64,000 nucleotides of DNA from Nipponacmea schrenckii (taxonomy: Eukaryota > Mollusca > Gastropoda > Lottiidae). The notes under the pieces were generated by a model, which was not told the origin of the DNA, ran no database searches, and saw only the letters and a program-made list of their open reading frames with translations. A program made the translations under genes and the position numbers. Location: assembly GCA_030562195.1 (NCBI GenBank), contig JAUJPP010000007.1, positions 14,753,769 through 14,817,768 of the forward strand, written 5' to 3'. Shown here one piece after another: positions 1 through 10,242 of this stretch (position 1 is the first letter of the stretch; each line of letters begins with the position of its first letter).

Positions 1-19
1 ACCAATTTTTTGTGCACAG

Positions 20-115
20 TTCGTAGGGACTCGGTTGTCAAATGTGAACGACTCGGTATCAGCCCCTCTGACTCTGCATGGCGGGACCTGGGTTGAATAA
101 TACATAAGGGTTTAA
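20..115. repeat. SINE-body fragment at the left edge
   Basis: The text around the phrase ctctgcatggcgggacc and aataatacataagg resembles the internal part of the tRNA-derived SINE seen complete at 36181-36493. It is too short and diverged to define its ends. Confidence 0.35.
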
Positions 116-282
116 ACTTGGAAGGTTAAAAAGCTGAGAAATGATACAGGATGCTAATACATTAACATACATGGAAATATCGTTCTATTAATTTTCCAAG
201 CTCATTACTATATGTAATTTCCAAGCTGACAAAATTATTTTTACATTCAAAAGTAAAAGACAGAAAAGTAAATAGAACATAC

Positions 283-346
283 CTGAAACAGCTGTAACGA
301 GCTGTGTAATAGCCACAAAACATATCAACCGATTGATAAAACCCAT
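283..346 (-). CDS. PGRP paralogue, first coding exon only (partial gene)
   Basis: This 64-nt exon encodes a 21-residue signal peptide beginning MGFINRLICF and ends in phase 1 at a GTATGT donor. It differs from the first exon of the PGRP gene at 13985-14048 by only a few residues and has the same length, phase and donor. The flanking intron also aligns (positions about 185-282 with 13895-13984), so this is a gene duplicate and not a chance match. Transcription is leftward, so the remaining exons would lie beyond position 1. Within 1-282 I see no further exon. The product is inferred to be a secreted PGRP-like protein; only the signal peptide is seen. Confidence 0.7.
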
Positions 347-427
347 CAGAAGTGTGATCCTTTCTCTAGCCCTTCTGATTGAAATTATTATTAATAAAAT
401 GAAAAACAACAGTGCAATTTATAGCTA

Positions 428-1392
428 AAGATAGCTTGCCAGGCAAGGTAACATACGCCCACTGGCAGCATTGAATTTGTAAAATAAATAGAGCAATAAC
501 TCAAAAAACATTCACTGAATTAATATTGAAGTTAAGGGCAAAAACTCAAAAACTGTTCATGGAAAATTGTCAAATTAGAACTTGACCACCGTCTTGTCTA
601 TTTCAATACTCATACCAAGTTTCATCAAATCTATTAAAAATTGTAGCTTACTTTGCACCCACAAATATTTTTGCCGCAATTTTACTAAGTCAAGGGCAAT
701 AACCCAAAAACCATTCGTAAAAAAAAAGTCAGAAATTCAAACTTGACTAATGTCTTATCAATTCTGATGCTTACACCAAGTTCCATCAAAATCCTTTGAA
801 AATTAAAGCTTCTTAATGCAACCACAATAGAATTTTGACGCAATTTCACTAAGTCAAGGGCAATAACTTAAAACAATTCATTGAAAAACTGTCAAATTCA
901 AACTTGACTGAGGCCTAATCAATTCCAATGCTCACACCAAGTTTCATCAACATCCTCTGAAAATTGGAGGATTTATTGCATCGAAACTAAAATTTTGACA
1001 AGATTTTTCTAAATCAAGGGCAATAACTCAAAAACCGTTCATGCGATAATTTCCATTTTCGAACTTGACCGAGATATCATCAATATATACATGTATACCA
1101 AGTTTCATTAATATCGGATAAAAACTGAAGCCTCTATTGTGGATACAAACCAAATTTGACGCGTTTTTACTAAGTCAAGTGCAATTACTCAAAAACCGTT
1201 AATGCGATAATTTCCATTTTCGAACTTGATCGAGATATCATCTATACATACATGTATACCAAGTTTCATTAAGATCGGATAGAAACTGTAGCCTCTATCG
1301 TGGATACAACAAATGTGGACGGACCGACGGACCGACGGACAGACAGGGGCGACGGCAATATACGTCCACATTTCCATGTGGGCGTATAAAAA
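428..1392. mobile_element. TIR repeat, ATACGCCCAC/GTGGGCGTAT family, copy 1
   Basis: It begins with the short palindrome CTTGCCAGGCAAG and ATACGCCCAC, and ends with GTGGGCGTATAAAA, giving inverted ends of about 10 bp. Inside is a diverged tandem unit of roughly 180-190 bp, recognisable by agggcaataactcaaaaa followed by a phrase like ccaagtttcatcaa, repeated about five times. A GACG-type simple repeat lies just inside the right end (about 1318-1345). No coding frame is supported. Other copies are at 34500-35803, 41165-41420, 42185-42437, 48590-49070 and 59165-61310. The class is uncertain; a non-autonomous DNA element is the simplest reading. Confidence 0.6.
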
Positions 1393-1557
1393 CAAATAAA
1401 CAGATACTTATCTTAAAAAGAAAATCTATTGATGCAACATTTCCAATTCAATAATCACTGTAATATATACATGTATCTGGTAACACAAGCAGTGTTAAAA
1501 TTTGTTTTGATCACGCCCCTTTTTAAGCAAGTCTTACCAGTGTCGTTGGTTGGTTGG

Positions 1558-1872
1558 TTGGTAAATGACAAGTTAACGTTCGCTTCCAGCAGTTGCTGAT
1601 ATCGCAAACTAGGTAGTTGTTGGTAGATGACAAGTTAAATTCGCTTCTAGCAATTGATGATATCGCAAACTAGGTAGTTTTTGGTAGATGACAAGTTAAC
1701 GTTCGCTTCTAGCAATTGCTGATATCGCAAACTAGGTAGTTTTTGGTAGATGACAAGTTAACGTTCGCTTCTAGCAATTGCTGATATCGCAAACTAGGTA
1801 GTTTTTGGTAGATGACAAGTTAACGTTCGCTTCTAGCAATTGCTGATATCGCAAACTAGGTAGTTTTTGGTA
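1558..1872. repeat. Tandem repeat, about 62-bp unit, five copies
   Basis: Units share ggtagatgacaagttaacg and gatatcgcaaactaggtag. The last three are nearly identical; the first two have small differences. No coding role is visible. Confidence 0.85.
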
Positions 1873-2226
1873 TTCTTTTTAGTTTAAGTTGGTAAGTTTG
1901 GATTAAGTTCAAATTGGATGATTCTGTGCTGTTGGTTTGGTTGTTGATAAATCTTGGTCGGCCCTGAATGATGTGGCGTGAGTTACTCGATCTTCTTTAT
2001 TCTTCCAAACTCGTTCTGATCATGATTTGTATTCGAATGGTAGTTGTTGGTTCGGTTTGGTTTGGTTAAATTATCTGATTACTGTTGGAAAAAGAAAAAA
2101 AGAGAAAAGAGGAGAGAAAGAGGGGAGGGGGGAGCTTTCAATAGGGGGGAAATGCTCTCTGATGTTTCTGCAATGAAACTTATAAACGTTAAGTGGGATG
2201 TAGTTAAAAGTGTTAAGAAACTTAGC

Positions 2227-2622
2227 CTATCTGTTCGAGACAGATTTGGTGTATAATTGGTAGACGAGATCTATTATGGTGATCCAGTGGTCCGTGGGTG
2301 GAGCCAAAATATTCTGTATGGAGAGTTGAATGCCATGGGTTTCCAGGTGTTCTGTCAGTTGCTTACGAGCGGGTTTCAGTTCAGTGCATGAAATGAAGAC
2401 ATGCGACCTTGTGGCAACTTGGCCGCAGCGACACTTAATGGCATTGAACTTGTGGTCTCGCAGTACTTTGTTGGTGCGAAGTCTGGTTATCAATTTGCAG
2501 ACAGCTACAGATGGTTTGGTTCTGTTTGGTTTGGTATCCTCGGATAAAATCTGGTATCTAGCGGTGTTGAGATTCCGAAGCAGTGTCGTTTCTACGTCCT
2601 TATATTTATAGTCTCTACCCAA
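2227..2622 (-). pseudogene. LINE (non-LTR retrotransposon) C-terminal remnant
   Basis: A 131-codon open frame resembles the end of a LINE polyprotein after the reverse transcriptase/RNase H region. It has a zinc-binding-like pattern, KCRCGQ followed by TRSHVFISC, then a conserved-looking stretch of charged and hydrophobic residues. No upstream reverse transcriptase is present, so the copy is 5'-truncated. This is established behaviour of LINEs; the family assignment is by pattern only. The Met at the start is not a real initiation site. Confidence 0.55.
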
Positions 2623-3245
2623 CCCCCGCCCAAAACCCGACTCGGAATTTATTATTTATAAAATGCTTATACTGTTTGAGTCTGACACTCTCATCCCCTG
2701 GACTATCTTGTATCCTCTGTTCGGTCCCTACACTTAATGGTTCTTTAAAACTTGCTGCCTCTTGTTACCAAACTAGTCTGGATCCTGTTTTTTTAACGCC
2801 GTTATTTTTCTACTGCAGTCTGAAATCATTCAGCTTACGCAAATTCTAGTTTGTTTCCGAAATGTCAATTTTTTATTTTTCTTCAAAATTCAAGTATATT
2901 TATCAATATTTCTATCTATTGAAATGTATGTGTGTATATCTCGTGATCTATTAGATATACAAGATTCAAATTTGTACCGTGAATATACATTTAGAATGTG
3001 ATTAGATTACACACAAAAAATGAGATGGGCGTGGCACATCCGGGTCAGATTCCAGTTTATCATTTATATGGGCCATCGAATCACGTCTGTAGGAAAAAAA
3101 AAATTTTTTCAAAAAAAGGAATGGGTTTTAGGATTTCTATGTTTTCGATTTTTGCTTTTAGAACCTAATTTTTAAGATGGGTGATTTTCAGAATCTCTTG
3201 CATTGTGCCAGATTAGCAAAGTCCCACTCTGTAGCTCTAGTTTGT
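2623..3245. other. Non-coding stretch between LINE remnant and minisatellite
   Basis: Small open frames occur on the plus strand, but none has a recognisable domain, splice context or codon signal. I see nothing else here. Confidence 0.4.
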
Positions 3246-3254
3246 TGTTGTTTT

Positions 3255-3878
3255 ACATTCATTCTTTCATACATTTGTTCATTCATTCTTTCATTCATTC
3301 GTTCTGTAATTCTTTCATACATTCGTTCATTCATTCTTTCAAACATTCGTTCTGTAATTCTTTCATACATTCGTTCTGTAATTCTTCTATACATTCGTTC
3401 ATTCATTCTTTCAAACATTCGTTCTGTAATTCTTTCATACATTCGTTTTGTAATTCTTTCATATATTCGTTCTGTAATTCTTTCATACCTTCGTTTTGTA
3501 ATTCTTTCATACATTCGTTTTGCAATTCTTTCATATATTCGTTTTGTAATTATTTCATAAATTCGTTTTGTAATTCTTTCATACATTCTTTTTGTAATTC
3601 TTTCATATATTCGTTTTGTAATTCTTTCATACATTCGTTTTGTAATTCTTTCATATATTCGTTCTGTAATTCTTTCATACATTCGTTCTGTAATTCTTTC
3701 ATACATTCGTTCTGTAATTCGTTCAAACATTCGTTTTGTAATTCTTTCATACATTCGTTTTGTAATTCTTTCATATATTCGTTTTGTAATTCTTTCATAC
3801 ATTCGTTTTGTAATTCTTTCATATATTCGTTCTGTAATTCTTTCATACATTCGTTTTGTAATTCTTTCATACATTTTT
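3255..3878. repeat. Minisatellite, 24-bp unit, about 26 copies
   Basis: The unit is close to aattctttcatacattcgtt plus four bases. Because 24 is divisible by 3 and the unit lacks stops in several frames, long open frames of 124 to 241 codons appear on both strands, reading for example octapeptides such as MKELQNEC. These are a consequence of the periodicity and are not called as genes. Units vary at a few positions (ttttgta versus ttctgta, catac versus catat). Confidence 0.9.
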
Positions 3879-3879
3879 C

Positions 3880-5626
3880 TCTTAGAAGGCAACATGCTAC
3901 AAACTGCCTGTTGCTGTCTGCCATTTAAACTGCGAGACTACTATTTGTTAAATGTAAATTGACGTCATTCAGAGTGACCGGAAACGAGCTGTGGGCAATG
4001 GCGTTTATTTGGTTTTTGTTGTTTATTACCTCTATTTTTCAACTGATTTTGACAGAACTTCTTTTGCTGGCTTCTTTTAACTGCTAGCTACATAAATGCA
4101 GTTTCAAACTGCTAATTTCATTACTCTTGTAGATGACTCTTTTAATTTCAATTTTTGCGTTTTTTTCAACTTTTGCAATTTTATTCCGATGCATCCGAAA
4201 ACTTACAGGTAGATAGACACTATTAATGCGATCAAAAATTTTTTTTTAAATTTTCGACATCACTTCCGGTTTTGACGTTATTCGCTTTTAAAATTTAAAA
4301 ATCAACTTCCAGAATTTTCAAGATATTTCAAAAATTCTTTTTGCGATATGCTTGAAATAGTCATACAAAAAAACGAGGATAAAAAAAATCCGGACCGGAA
4401 GCAAACGATAAGCCGCCATATTGAAATGTCAAACTTTTGTAAAATTTCAAATTCAAATTCAGGGGATAAAGCAATTTTCGTTATTTTTTCATATCTAATG
4501 ACTAGAGTCGATTGCGCAACTTTATTTGGGAGCCGATTTTGAATTTTGATTTTGATTTTCTTTTATTTCCATTTTAATTTTATTGGTAATGACCAAAACT
4601 TTAAAGGCCCATATTTTGTGACCTTGACCTTTGGTGACCTTGTGACCTGAACACGATTTATTGCCCTTGATGATATCTATCCCCTGATATATTCATTTGT
4701 GTTGTCCGATGTCTACTTCTGGTTTTATAGCCGATTGAAATTTGTGTTTTTATTTTTAAAGAACTCTGTCACGTGAACTAATTTATAAATATCAAAAATT
4801 CATATTGACTCTGATTACGGTTTATCCTCTCTTTGTAATGATATATAAAACCACATATTTCCACCAAAAATGCGCTTTTTAGTATTTGACAATTGTGTAT
4901 TTTCTTCTCTACTAACTGTGCGTGATTTTCTTTAAATCGAAATGGGGCCTCTGGTGATGCCCCGATTCGTGTAATTTTGATGCCTATAGAATGTAATATC
5001 GATTGTTGAATTATATTTGGAAACCGATTTATGAATTTTGATTTTGATTTTGATATTTACCTGATAGTAATATATACAAACTTCGAATGGTCGTATATTG
5101 TAACCTTGACCTTTGGTGACCTTGTGAGCTGCAGAAATGTGATAGCTCTCGAAAAGATCTGTCCATTGATATGTTATATTTTGATGTACGATGTATACTT
5201 TCCGTTTTATCACCATTTGAAAATTGCGAATTTCATCCTTAAAAACTGTTTGTTGAATTATGCGTTTGGGCGATCTACATGACACGAGTTTCAGCGAACC
5301 AATTATGCTTTGAAATAAAACTACGTATACTCTGTAAAATAATGTTAGTGTTCCACTGATACTTTGTGGAGTAGTTTTAAAGCGTATATCAAAACTGCTA
5401 CGCCCTGCGTCAGAACCTCGCGAAGCCTGGGGATCTAGTTTTATATTTATTATTGATCCATACTTTCAGAAAGTACAACATAGTGGTCAATTATTTGATA
5501 ATCAGTAAAATATGGGGTCGATGTTGATGAACGATATATAATTATTCATATATTTATATTAATTGATTATGTTAATTGATGTCTGGTATTTTTTCGCGTT
5601 AAACTGTGAACTCTTCTGGTATTTGC
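3880..5626. repeat. Non-coding stretch with a diverged tandem duplication
   Basis: The stretches at about 4510-4745 and 4990-5230 are related. Both contain tttgattttgattttgat-like runs, then ccttgacctttggtgacctt, then a similar tail. No gene is supported in this 1.7-kb stretch. Confidence 0.5.
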
Positions 5627-6973
5627 TACACACAGAAAAATAAGTAAGACAATCATGAGTAAATGTACTCATTTACTTGAGTTTTTAACTTTTCCATAAA
5701 ACCACTCGTTTAGGACTCATTTACAGATGAGTCTGTATACTCAATAACGAGCAATTTGTGAATGTATTGACTCATTTAACAAATGACTCGCCGACGAGTC
5801 AAAATGACTTATCTAGGAGTAAATATTGATTCACAGAAGTGGGTCAACAGTGAGTTAACCGACTAATCTAAAATACAGATTGACCCGTTAGAAATTTGTC
5901 ATAGACGAGTCATTATAACTGCTTTTCTGGGTATTTGACTCAGTGAAATGACGTTTTAATGTGGTCATAGACGAATCAATTGACTATATAGGAGTTAAGT
6001 CATACTTTCCATCAAAACGTCTCATAGATGCATAATTCTTCAAAAAGTAAAAAAAAGGAAAACATGTTCGTTTGATAGTTTATTGGGCATTATAGTATTT
6101 AAAGTTATGCAGGATGCAACATATTGTTAATAAAAACACTTTAACACGAAACTATTTTTAAGATATGACTTTTAGAATGTAGAATGTTACAACGAACTAT
6201 TTATTGGATGTTACGACTGAGTGGGGGGGGGGGGGGGTGACTGTCGTATTCAAGAACAAATCTGTATGAAATATATGTAGAAAAAATGGAAAGAACCTAA
6301 AATTTTAAAATATTTCAATAATTCTGTTGTAACGGCAATATTGGTATCGTCGGCAACTTGGTAAAATCCTTAGCTTTATTCATGGACTTACCAGCAAATC
6401 GAACAATGGGCCTTGATTTTTCATCTGGAAAGAAAGACAAAAAAGTATTCGAGATCCAAATACAACTAGAACTGTGAACAGTTCCGAGAGTGGCAAACAA
6501 CCTCTATGGGTTCAAAAAATATACGCGAAGTTTTATTATGTAATATTGTTACACCACAGTTTAAAGTTAATTGCATATTAATGAGAAAGTTTTTAAGGTT
6601 CCATAATAAAAATATTTAAGGTCAGAATTGTCAATAATATTTATTTTTGTGAATAAAACAAGAGGTTGAAATTTATCTACTATATCAAACATGGATAGAT
6701 GTTGTAGCTTGCAATTCCACTAAATCTAACGTCTTTTATGACGTCACCGACTGGGGCTTAACAGGAAGCTACTATTGATTTTTGTGCAGATCCCAGCAGG
6801 GTTCTAAAAAACCGGAAGCTCTCACGTAAAAACCGGAAGTGGTAGAAAAAATTTTATGATGCGTTTTTAAAAATTCATTGTCATTGAAGGTCAAGGTCAT
6901 TTGATATAGCCTTGTGAATTTTCAAAAAATTAAAACGGGTACCAAAACAATTGTTGTCGATCATAATAGGCAT

Positions 6974-8467
6974 ATGTGTATGGAAGGGATTTTGTGCCAA
7001 AAGTACAACATGGTCGAAAAGGTATAATTCTAAAATCCTAATCTCCTTTTCACCAAATTCATAGGACAAAATACAAATATTTGAAGATAAAATCGATTTT
7101 CCAAAAGTCTTTTTCAGTTTTTCATATTAATTTTCCGTTTCAGATTATATATTTGGTCTTTTTGTACAAAACTTTTAGAAAATAGATTTTAGCTTATCAT
7201 ACTTTCGTTTTGGATTCTGGAAAATGTACGATAGAACTTCGCTTTCAGACTTTAACTTCTAGATTTTGGATTTTAACTTTTCGCTTTTCTCTTTTAGAAT
7301 ATCTTTTATGCAAATGAGAAAGGTCGTGACCTTCATTAATATTCATGAGTTATACACTGTTAACTGTCAAATTCAAAATCAGAAAAGGATAGGCCTACTT
7401 ACCTTATCAGTTTATGGTAGCCATCAATGTGCCATAAGGAATTTGGGGCTCTAACTTTGTAATTTCTTCTTTTAATTGGGCGTAGCTGCAATCGCCTGAT
7501 TAGACAACCTTCAATGTCTACATTTCGCATGGCTTGTCGAACACGACCCTCTGGAACAACATGACCTCTTCCAAGAAGATGTGCCTTAACACTGCGATAT
7601 CCAATATCAGGGTGATTTTGAAGAATATCTGTTACCTCTTTATCAAGAAATTCAATTTGTTCCAAAGGAACTAATAGTCTAGGTCTTCCCATACCACTAT
7701 AATTTTCGATTCCACGTGGTAAAATTGGATTTTCCACTGAGCGGGCAATCATATTGTCTATCAAGTCATTAACACTTATCAATGATTGCAAGGTAGTATC
7801 AAATTCACCCTCAAGTTCGTCGTAGTCAACATTTAAAATCGAAATAATGCTGATTAGACTATCGATGTCATGTTTGGAGTCTTCAAGAACACTCAGAGAT
7901 TCTATATTATTGCAAATTCTATGAATTCTTGATATCAATTCCCTTAGAATCTCCACGGACATTTTAAACAAAATCTTGTGAACATAAAAAATAAACAAAA
8001 CGAAAGTAGTATAAAATGACTGTTAATGAGAGTTATGTCCACTTAGGCCTAGTTGGGAGAAATTTGTTTCCGCTTAAAAATGTATAACTCATGAATATTA
8101 ATGAAGGTCACAACCTTTCTCATTTGCATAAAAGATATTCTAAAAGAGAAAAGCGAAAAGTTAACATCCAAAATCTAGAAGTTAAAGTCCAAAAGCGAAG
8201 TTCTATCGTACATTTTCCAGAATCCAAAACGAAAGTATGATAAGCTAAAATCTATTTTCTAAAAGTTTTGTACAAAAAGACAAATTATATAATCTGAAAC
8301 GAAAAATTAATGTGAAAAACGGAAAAAGACTTTTTGAAAATCGATTACATCTTTAAATATTTGTATTTTGTCCTATGAATTTGGTGAAAAGTAGATTAGG
8401 GTTTAAGAATTATACCTTTTCGACCATGTTGTACTTTTGGCACAAAATCCCTGCCATATATGTGTGG
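6974..8467. mobile_element. Nested foldback element with about 385-bp inverted arms
   Basis: Positions 6974-7355 and 8082-8467 are inverted copies of each other at high identity; the outer part contains attttgtgccaaaagtac and the inner part attcatgagttata. They enclose about 725 bp that hold a transposase-like exon on the minus strand. A third arm, alone, lies at 19922-20302. Long terminal inverted repeats around an integrase-type gene indicate a cut-and-paste DNA transposon; the superfamily is not certain. Confidence 0.75.
7403..7962 (-). pseudogene. Integrase-core transposase, N-terminal exon, 3' part missing
   Basis: The frame starting MSVEILREL (position 7962) encodes about 187 residues. 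Its C-terminal part has a helix-turn-helix region with GRPRLLVPLEQIEFL, then DIGYRSVKAHL, then the hallmark PNSLWHIDGYHKLIR. In intact relatives (integrase-core proteins common in fish and mollusc genomes) this last motif opens the DDE catalytic core. The D of HIDG is the first expected catalytic acid. Here the frame runs into an AAG|GTAAGT donor at 7403/7402, and the inverted arm starts only about 50 bp downstream. The exon carrying the rest of the catalytic core is therefore absent. It is probably a defective copy. Confidence 0.7.
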
Positions 8468-10210
8468 ATAGCTTAGGTCAAGAACATTCTACTTGAAAAA
8501 ATTCAGGGTCATTGAAGGTCAAGGTCATTTGATTTGGCCTTTTGAATTTTCAAAAAAATTTGAAAATCAAAATTCTGCTCCCATCAAGTTTTAGATAAAG
8601 TAAAAAGGTTTCGAAAAACACCAAAATCGGAAAAATCGGATAACAATTAGCGGACTTATTAAAATTTTGCTGAATGTTACCTTTCTGTGATGACACATAA
8701 AGTATCACTTCCGGTTTGGATTTTTTATTCTAAAAGGGTTCTAATTATGCCTGATAGTATATATGTATAGCTTTTGTACTGATTTCTTACATATACCGGA
8801 AGCTGGGTGACCCAACGCGGTTCTAAAAAACCGGAAGTTCTCACACAAGAACCGGAAGTGGTAGAAATTTTTTATGATGCGTTTTATTCCTATAGGCGAC
8901 TTCTCTATATTCTGTAATTTTCAAAGCGATCGGATAATTAGCAACAAAGTTATGCAATTATGCATATTTATTATTATGCAATTACTAACTACTGACGCGT
9001 ACAAATTTTAGTTTTATATATTCATTTTCTATTCCAGTACGTATCTTATCGTATTTTTCAAACCAAATTTCTACACCATTTTCGAGTTGGGCTAGGGAGC
9101 TTCCCGAAAAAAAAAATCTATTGAAAACAAAGAGTGGCAAATTTCTAATTTGTTAAGGAACAACATCAAGTTTGAAACTTGCCTCTAGAATAACCCTAGT
9201 AAAAATAAAACCTTTTAAAAGATCCAAAGTTACTTACCTATCACAGCTAAGAAATCTTGATCGGCTATTGGTTACAACATATCAAGGATTTGCATGGATT
9301 GAAAAATGTGAACAAATGTCACTCAGGCTTCACCAAACGACATCACAGTCTGACGTCACGGTTACCCATGAAGCATCTGGGCATGTGAGACTAGTTAATG
9401 ACTCGTTTTTGACACATTTTTTTTAAATTCCGTTGGCTCAAACACGACCTTCCGCAGACTCACTTGTAATATTTGACAGTATGACTAACATTAGACTACT
9501 TTAGGACCAATGACTAATTTAGGATTTTCCTTCGACTTACTAGTGACTCGATATTGACGAATTATCGTGACTCGGAAACAGAAAACATTTGACTCACTTC
9601 AAAGTCATTGCCAAAAAACTCAATAAGTACTCAGCTCAGACACAATATTGACAAGAATAAGACTCACGTGGTTTGTTGTTCATACATGATGAATCAAATG
9701 ATGTAAAAGTGAGTCTTATAATGACTCGACATTGACACTTAGAGATGATTTCTGAGTTACAATACTCACAATAGTGAGTCATTACACGACTCACTTAAAA
9801 AGTTGGTTTTACTCATCATTGTCTTATTTATTTTTCTGTGTGTAATGAAGTGAAACTTCCCCTTTTATCCCCACCCGCTCTACTGGATCACAGTTCTTCA
9901 GGCTAGCAAATATCTGACTTTTCATCATATAATTTCCACATTATTCCAGTTAACCCAGCTGATAATGGTATCCAGATGGGTGTAATAAAAGTACAAAGTC
10001 CCCCGATTCGCTTCTTTTGCTGTTCTAGCAGCGATAAAGAACCACATTCGTGAACGCTAGTAGCAAAGATAAAGGCCAAAAGGTGTCTTGCAGAGGTCAA
10101 ATATTTCTGTTAGTAGCAGTCAAAGGTAAAGTGATACTAGTGGACAGATTAGGGTGCGGAATAAATCCAGGCATCATTTTTAAAAATACAACTCAGAATA
10201 TACTATAATT

Positions 10211-10224
10211 TTTATTTCTTTATT
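10211..10224 (-). terminator. Polyadenylation signals of the PGRP gene
   Basis: Two AATAAA hexamers read on the minus strand (10211-10216 and 10219-10224) lie 19 to 32 bases after the PGRP stop codon. That gives a very short 3' UTR. Confidence 0.6.
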
Positions 10225-10242
10225 CATAAACTTCAGTTGACT

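Larger units (their letters stand above)
5627..9844. mobile_element. 4.2-kb DNA transposon with about 38-bp TIRs
   Basis: The left end tacacacagaaaaataag is matched in inverted form at the right end (tttttctgtgtgta, ending at 9844); the match runs for about 38 bp with few differences. Just inside both ends are many copies of a gactcatt/gagtca motif (5660-6010 and 9420-9810), typical of subterminal repeats. No intact transposase of its own is visible. A second element with a broken integrase-like gene is nested at 6974-8467. The related motifs near 6796-6935 and 8512-8880 (aaccggaagt, ggtcaaggtcatttgat) are in direct orientation on either side of the nested element. Confidence 0.65.

Noticed and set aside
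3188..3928. Open frames of 124 to 241 codons over the 24-bp array
   Set aside because: Same periodicity effect; overlapping frames on both strands.
9172..9426. 84-codon plus-strand frame inside the 4.2-kb element
   Set aside because: No domain, and the reverse strand shows only stop-rich frames near the donor-like site; not supported as a transposase exon.
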